From: Psychrobacillus sp. OK028
Lineage (GTDB): Bacteria; Bacillota; Bacilli; Bacillales_A; Planococcaceae
Length of the DNA stretch: 64,000 nt
NCBI RefSeq assembly: GCF_900103605.1
Contig: NZ_FNHY01000001.1
Location: 496,001-560,000, forward strand
Direction of reading: 5' to 3'
Position numbers and translations under genes: made by a program. Positions within the stretch are counted from its first letter, which is position 1, and the number at the start of each line of letters is the position of its first letter. Positions 61,574 through 64,000 of this stretch are shown in pieces. Below the pieces are notes generated by a model. That model did no database searches. It saw only the letters and a program-made list of their open reading frames with translations, and had not been told where the DNA came from.

Positions 61574-61592
61574 ATTAGTACCAAGTGCTAAA
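61574..61592 (+). promoter_or_regulatory. FapR operator before fapR
   Basis: ATTAGTACCAAGTGCTAAA resembles the FapR box (TTAGTACC with an inverted partner) seen upstream of Firmicute fap genes. It is 15 bases before fapR, so autoregulation of the fapR-plsX-fabD operon by malonyl-CoA is expected. Confidence 0.85.
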
Positions 61593-61606
61593 ATGGTGGT
61601 GAAGAT

Positions 61607-62173
61607 ATGAAATACTCCAAAAAGGATAGGCAGAAATTACTTCTGGAGACGCTAGGAAAGAATCCATTTATAACGGATGAAAATTTAGCTTCTACTTTTC
61701 ACGTGAGTGTTCAAACGATCCGGTTGGATAGAATGGAATTATCGATACCGGAACTACGGGAACGTATTAAATCAGTGGCTGCTCACAATTTCGAAGAAGA
61801 GGTCAAGGCTCTCCCGATCGACGAAGTAATTGGAGAGATTATTGATATAGATCTTGATAAGCAAGCTATTTCGATTTTAGATATTACAAAGGATCATGTA
61901 TTTGCTAGAAATGGTATAGCGAGAGGACATCATTTATTTGCTCAGGCTAATTCATTGGCTGTTGCGGTTATCAATGATGAATTGGCGCTTACTCGAAAGT
62001 CTAACCTTACATTCGTCAAACCAGTAAAAGCTGGTGATCGGGTAATCGCAAAAGCGGTAGTAACAAATAGCGATGTGGAAAAGAATAGCACATTAATAGA
62101 GGTTACCAGCAAAGTTGAAAATGAGACAGTTTTCGTTGGTCAATTTAGCATGTATAGAGTAACAATGTCATAA
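61607..62173 (+). CDS. fapR: Transcription factor FapR
   Basis: Malonyl-CoA-responsive repressor of lipid synthesis. An N-terminal DeoR-like HTH (about 10-50, [21 protein letters not shown]) joins a hotdog effector domain (about 70-185) with [19 protein letters not shown] and [10 protein letters not shown]. 188 residues, the usual size. GTGGTG lies before the ATG. Confidence 0.96.
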   Translation: MKYSKKDRQKLLLETLGKNPFITDENLASTFHVSVQTIRLDRMELSIPELRERIKSVAAHNFEEEVKALPIDEVIGEIIDIDLDKQAISILDITKDHVFARNGIARGHHLFAQANSLAVAVINDELALTRKSNLTFVKPVKAGDRVIAKAVVTNSDVEKNSTLIEVTSKVENETVFVGQFSMYRVTMS

Positions 62174-62188
62174 AAAAGGTGATTAAAA

Positions 62189-63184
62189 ATGAAAATTTCA
62201 ATAGATGCAATGGGTGGGGACAATGCTCCACATGAAATCGTAAAAGGAGTTTACGAAGCGTTAGAATCGTTCTCGGATATAGAAATTCAACTATTCGGTG
62301 ATGAGGAAAAGCTTGCTCCCTTAATTAAACAGCATGAACGATTAACAGTTATACATACAGATGAAGTAATTGAAGGAACTGATGAGCCCGTTCGTGCAAT
62401 TAGAAGAAAGAAAAATTCTTCCCTAGTTAAAATGGCGGAATCAGTGAAAAATGGAGTTTCTGATGCGTGTGTGTCCGCGGGGAATACTGGTGCTTTAATG
62501 GCTGCGGGACTATTTATAGTTGGTCGTATCGACCAAGTAGATCGTCCTGCTCTAGCACCGACGTTACCAACACTTGATGGTAAAGGGTTTGTTATGCTAG
62601 ATCTAGGTGCAAATGCCGATGCAAAACCAGAGCACTTAGAGCAGTTTGCGGTTATGGGTAGCATATATGCTGAAAAAGTCCGAGGTATTTCGAATCCTCG
62701 TGTTGGGCTGTTAAACATTGGAACGGAAGATATTAAGGGTAATGAGCTAACTAAAGCGGCCTTTACACTCTTAAAAGAAGCACCGATTAATTTCATAGGA
62801 AATGTGGAATCTAGAGATTTACTTACTGGAGTAGCTGACGTTGTTGTTACAGATGGTTTTACTGGTAATATGGTACTCAAAACAATTGAAGGTACGGCTT
62901 CTGGTATATTTACTTTATTAAAACAAGCTTTTAATACTTCTGCTAAAACGAAAATTTCAGCACTATTAGTAAAAAGCGAACTTAAAGGGTTAAAAAATAC
63001 GCTAGATTACTCCGAGTATGGTGGGGCAGGATTATTTGGACTGAATGCTCCTGTAATTAAAGCCCATGGCTCGTCAAACGGTCGTGCAATTTATCATGCA
63101 ATCAGACAGGCTCGTACAATGGTAGAGCATAATGTTGCTGATATCATTTCAACTACATTACGAAAGGAATCATCCAATGACTAA
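62189..63184 (+). CDS. plsX: Phosphate acyltransferase PlsX
   Basis: Makes acyl-phosphate from acyl-ACP, the first step of phospholipid synthesis in Firmicutes. The [20 protein letters not shown] start, [29 protein letters not shown] and [17 protein letters not shown] motifs are present. 331 residues. Its last 8 bases overlap fabD. Confidence 0.97.
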   Translation: MKISIDAMGGDNAPHEIVKGVYEALESFSDIEIQLFGDEEKLAPLIKQHERLTVIHTDEVIEGTDEPVRAIRRKKNSSLVKMAESVKNGVSDACVSAGNTGALMAAGLFIVGRIDQVDRPALAPTLPTLDGKGFVMLDLGANADAKPEHLEQFAVMGSIYAEKVRGISNPRVGLLNIGTEDIKGNELTKAAFTLLKEAPINFIGNVESRDLLTGVADVVVTDGFTGNMVLKTIEGTASGIFTLLKQAFNTSAKTKISALLVKSELKGLKNTLDYSEYGGAGLFGLNAPVIKAHGSSNGRAIYHAIRQARTMVEHNVADIISTTLRKESSND

Positions 63185-64000
63185 AATAGCTTTTATCTTT
63201 CCTGGACAAGGATCTCAATCAGTAGGGATGGGTCAACAATTAGTAGAAAATAATGCGGATTGCCGTAGATTTTATGAGCAGGCAAATGAAGTATTAGGAT
63301 TTTCACTTAGTGAACTAATGTTGAATGGACCTGCGGAGGAACTTACTAAAACTTATAATGCGCAGCCAGCGTTGCTCACTACGAGTTCAATGGTTGCATA
63401 CAAACTAAAGCAAGCTGGAATCATTCCCCATTTTACAGCTGGTCATAGCTTAGGCGAATATTCTGCTCTTGTTGCTTCTGATGTTTTAAGCTTTGATGAG
63501 GCAGTTTTATTGGTTCATCAACGAGGCTTGTATATGAACGAAGCAGTGCCTGCTGGAGAAGGAGCAATGGCTGCAATACTTGGATTAGGTAAAGACGAAC
63601 TGGCAGCAGTGACAGCCACTGTTTCTGAAAATGGTGAGCCAGTTCAAATAGCTAACTTAAATTGCCCAGGGCAAATTGTTATTTCAGGAACAGCTGCTGG
63701 CGTAGAAGAGGCTTCTAGTAAAGCAAAGGAAGCTGGTGCTAAAAGAGCGATTCCTTTAGTAGTTAGTGGACCATTCCATTCTGAATTAATGAGACCTGCT
63801 GCTCAGCAATTAGATGCTGCTATTTCAGCGATTGAACTACAGCAAGCTACTATTCCTGTCATTTCAAATGTAACTGCTGAACCGGTTACAGAAGCTAGTC
63901 ATATTAAAAACTTACTGGTTGAACAATTGTATTCTCCTGTACGTTGGGAAGAATCGATTCGACAAATGATAGAGCAAGGAACGACTATTTTTGTGGAATG
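63177..64000 (+). CDS. fabD: Malonyl-CoA:ACP transacylase, 5' part
   Basis: The first 274 codons are seen; the window ends before the stop. [19 protein letters not shown], the [13 protein letters not shown] nucleophile Ser, and [12 protein letters not shown] with the catalytic His are present. It loads malonyl groups on ACP for fatty-acid elongation. In B. subtilis fabG and acpP follow. Confidence 0.97.
   Translation, partial: MTKIAFIFPGQGSQSVGMGQQLVENNADCRRFYEQANEVLGFSLSELMLNGPAEELTKTYNAQPALLTTSSMVAYKLKQAGIIPHFTAGHSLGEYSALVASDVLSFDEAVLLVHQRGLYMNEAVPAGEGAMAAILGLGKDELAAVTATVSENGEPVQIANLNCPGQIVISGTAAGVEEASSKAKEAGAKRAIPLVVSGPFHSELMRPAAQQLDAAISAIELQQATIPVISNVTAEPVTEASHIKNLLVEQLYSPVRWEESIRQMIEQGTTIFVE

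Overview
The window (about 37% G+C by eye) is core chromosome of an endospore-forming, low-G+C Gram-positive bacterium. Gene order follows the Bacillus subtilis dcw, spoIIG/sigG, ylm, pyr and gmk-to-fab regions. Spore markers are spoVD, spoVE, spoIIGA, sigE, sigG, spoVM and an alpha/beta-type SASP. murE, murG and murB are missing from the dcw cluster, which fits a Planococcaceae-type relative (Psychrobacillus, Lysinibacillus, Sporosarcina). The genus is inference. No phage, insertion sequence, CRISPR array, rRNA or tRNA gene was seen.

Layout. 1-13026: division and cell-wall cluster (ftsL end, pbpB, spoVD, mraY, murD, spoVE, divIB, ylxW, ylxX, sbp, ftsA, ftsZ) closed by a terminator. 13027-13857: non-coding, holding the first copy of a roughly 600 bp structured repeat. 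13858-16320: spoIIGA, sigE and sigG, the mother-cell and forespore sigma control module. 16354-19560: ylmC, ylmE, sepF, ylmG, ylmH and divIVA. 19567-24372: T-box-controlled ileS, a short direct-repeat array of about 21 bp period, then lspA and rluD. 24355-36130: a complete de novo UMP operon (pyrR P B C AA AB K D F E) with two attenuators. 36293-41774: a more variable stretch with a divergent HPr-kinase-like gene, psiE, a DUF2892-like protein with a low-complexity tail, a SASP, a small membrane protein and rqcH.

41941-54412: gmk, rpoZ, coaBC, priA, def, fmt, rsmB, prpC, prkC, rsgA, rpe, thiN and the tiny spoVM. These cover nucleotide supply, cofactor and translation initiation, ribosome maturation and PASTA-kinase signalling. 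rpmB is convergent. 54651-55739: non-coding, with a nested-hairpin element and the second copy of the 600 bp repeat. 55740-64000: yloU, fakA, sdaAB, sdaAA, recG, and the start of the fatty-acid regulon (FapR box, fapR, plsX, fabD cut by the window edge).

The most unusual signals are non-coding. The two-copy element has two separate hairpin domains, each with a compensatory base-pair change between copies, and copy 1 ends at an intrinsic terminator. There is also the repeat array between ileS and lspA, and a cluster of irregular gene starts: spoVD, spoVE (no ATG/GTG/TTG for its first membrane segment) and fakA (apparent frameshift just after ATG).
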